Below, piece after piece: positions 62,894 through 64,000 of a stretch of 64,000 bases of DNA. The stretch's first letter is position 1, and each line of letters begins with the position of its first letter. Source of the stretch: an uncultured Celeribacter sp. GTDB lineage: Bacteria > Pseudomonadota > Alphaproteobacteria > Rhodobacterales > Rhodobacteraceae. The stretch is from the NCBI RefSeq assembly GCF_963676475.1, contig NZ_OY781106.1:2294001-2358000 (forward strand). Reading direction: 5' to 3'. Made by a program: the position numbers and the translations under genes. A model generated the notes under the pieces. The model was not told the DNA's origin and did not search any database. It worked only from the letters and a program-made list of their open reading frames with translations.

Positions 62894-63842
62894 CCATGTG
62901 GATCGGCGCGCCTTCGGCGTAGGCGTTCACCTGTGCAAAGATGTCGGAGAACTGCTTGTCGAATTCGTCTTCGGTGACGAAACCGATATGAGGCGTGGCG
63001 ATCAGATTCGGATGCGCCAGAAGCGGATCGGCCGGGTCTTTCATCGGCTCTGTGTCGAAAACGTCGATGGCGGCCAGGCCGGGGCGGCCCGCATTCAGCC
63101 CCTCCAACAGGGCGCCGGGAGCGATCAGACCCGCGCGTGAGGTGTTCACCAAAACGGATTTCGGACCCATGCAGGCCAAATCCTCTGCGGTGACGATCCC
63201 GCGTGTCTCCGGCGTCAACCGCAAATGCAAGGAGACCACGTCACTGTCGGCAAAAAAGGCCGCGCGGCTCGTCGCAACGACCTCGCCATTGGCCTCTGCC
63301 CGGTCGCGCCCCGCCTCCGAGGACCACCAGACAACATTCATCCCAAAGGCGCGGGCATAATCGGCCACCACGCGCCCGATGCGCCCATAGCCATAAAGGC
63401 CGAGCGTGCGACCGCGCAGAGTGCGGCCGACACCCATCTGCCACGCGCCGGCCTTGACGCTGGCCATCTGCTGCGGCAGCTGGCGCATGGCGGCGAGGAT
63501 CAGCGCAAAGGTCAGCTCGGCGGCGGCGTAATTCGCCCCATCCGCACCCTTGTTCGAACAGAGCAAAACGCCCGCGTCCGTGCAGGCGTCCACATCCACA
63601 TGCGGCCAAGCCCCGCGCTGCGAGATCAGCCGCAGGTTCGGCAGCCGCTCAAGAAGATCGCGGGTGACGCGCGTGCGCTCCCGGAACAGCACGACGCAGT
63701 CCGCATCGGCAAGCCGCGCGGCCAGCGCCGCAGGATCAGGTTCATGATCGGTCCATACGGTGACATCATGTCCCTCGAGCAGCCGAAAACATGGCAGTTC
63801 CCGTAGGGTATCGAACCAGTCGTCGAGGATATGGACCTTCAT
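62868..63842 (-). CDS. D-2-hydroxyacid dehydrogenase (NAD-dependent)
   Basis: This enzyme of 324 residues from the ATG at 63842 ('MKVHILDDWFDTL') has the Rossmann motif 'GLYGYGRIGRVVADYARAFGM', catalytic Arg in 'LVNTSRAGLI', Glu in 'VFDTEPMKDP' and His in 'IATPHIGFV'. It belongs to the phosphoglycerate/hydroxyacid dehydrogenase family. The substrate is unknown. It might handle a hydroxy acid linked to the tricarboxylate pathway, but it is not in the tcu operon. The frame to 63890 overlaps the upstream gene and is less likely. Confidence 0.88.
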   Translation of the reverse strand: MKVHILDDWFDTLRELPCFRLLEGHDVTVWTDHEPDPAALAARLADADCVVLFRERTRVTRDLLERLPNLRLISQRGAWPHVDVDACTDAGVLLCSNKGADGANYAAAELTFALILAAMRQLPQQMASVKAGAWQMGVGRTLRGRTLGLYGYGRIGRVVADYARAFGMNVVWWSSEAGRDRAEANGEVVATSRAAFFADSDVVSLHLRLTPETRGIVTAEDLACMGPKSVLVNTSRAGLIAPGALLEGLNAGRPGLAAIDVFDTEPMKDPADPLLAHPNLIATPHIGFVTEDEFDKQFSDIFAQVNAYAEGAPIHMVNPSVYGQ

Positions 63843-63853
63843 GCCTTGGTCTT

Positions 63854-64000
63854 TCAGAAGTTGCCCGAAAGCGCCTTGATCGCGCGACAAACCCGTTCGT
63901 GCAAGAGGATCAGGTCCGCCTTGTCCGGAGAATCTTCGGCAATACGTTGCGACAGGTCGTTGCGCGTCTCTTCGAGATCGCGACGGGCACGGGCAAGTTT
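63854..64000 (-). CDS. C-terminal end of an unidentified gene cut by the window edge
   Basis: A minus-strand frame enters from the window edge and ends at a TGA at 63854, giving 48 codons: 'LARARRDLEETRNDLSQRI', 'DKADLILLHERVCRAIKALSGNF'. It is charged and probably helical or coiled-coil. It ends 11 bases before the dehydrogenase start, so the two may share a transcript. I do not recognise the family from this fragment. Confidence 0.5.
   Translation of the reverse strand, partial: KLARARRDLEETRNDLSQRIAEDSPDKADLILLHERVCRAIKALSGNF

Noticed and set aside
1..64000. CRISPR arrays, prophage genes, rRNA operons, replication origin
   Set aside because: No regular short repeats with spacers, no phage structural genes, no rRNA-like sequence and no oriC/DnaA-box cluster were seen on reading the window.

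Overview
The window is GC-rich, gene-dense bacterial DNA. Gene content points to an alphaproteobacterium of the Rhodobacterales (Roseobacter-like): a TamB end, an Opp-type transporter, a TTQ amine dehydrogenase cluster, two ScfR-type regulators beside the glyoxylate shunt and methylcitrate operons, the MesX/MesD methionine synthase pair and a TcuAB cluster. The assignment is inference from gene content; no rRNA is present.

Layout. 0-4.6 kb: tamB end, then a three-gene exporter (ATPase, FtsX-type permease, HlyD adaptor). 4.6-6.5 kb: decayed genes (reductase tail, frameshifted MarR, stop-containing DctP, IS3 tail). 6.5-12 kb: a five-gene peptide ABC transporter on the minus strand. 12.5-13.8 kb: a second patch of fused gene fragments. 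13.9-18.7 kb: an AraC regulator divergent from mauB-mauE-mauD-mauA plus two monoheme cytochromes. 19 kb: tRNA-Ser(GCT) followed by IS debris. 20.4-22.9 kb: a DUF2946-like protein and an OprC/NosA-type copper receptor.

23-31.8 kb is the most interesting stretch. Two near-identical AT-rich operators resembling alphaproteobacterial Zur boxes lie upstream of a class III alcohol dehydrogenase and between hisI and a cobW-thrS-thiolase-DUF35-NTF2-DUF1826 operon. The dehydrogenase has lost two of its four structural zinc cysteines, the DUF35 protein three of its four zinc-ribbon cysteines, and HisI one zinc-site cysteine. This reads as a zinc-sparing regulon that includes members I do not know to be described.

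32-37 kb: isocitrate lyase and malate synthase with a divergent ScfR-type regulator. 37-41 kb: flavin reductase, MesD and MesX behind a structured leader, with a MetR-like LysR gene upstream. 41-46.6 kb: prpBCD and a thioesterase, with a second ScfR-type regulator. 46.6-51 kb: an ABC exporter, a DUF4394 protein and an ECF sigma/anti-sigma pair. 51-53.2 kb: IS1182 remnant, LysR tail, acetyltransferase and phosphoesterase fragments. 53.4-58.5 kb: a type I restriction system in which HsdM is fused to half of an HsdS, followed by HsdR. 58.6-64 kb: tcuB, tcuA and a GntR regulator, a divergent AbrB-family membrane protein, a D-2-hydroxyacid dehydrogenase and a gene cut by the window edge.
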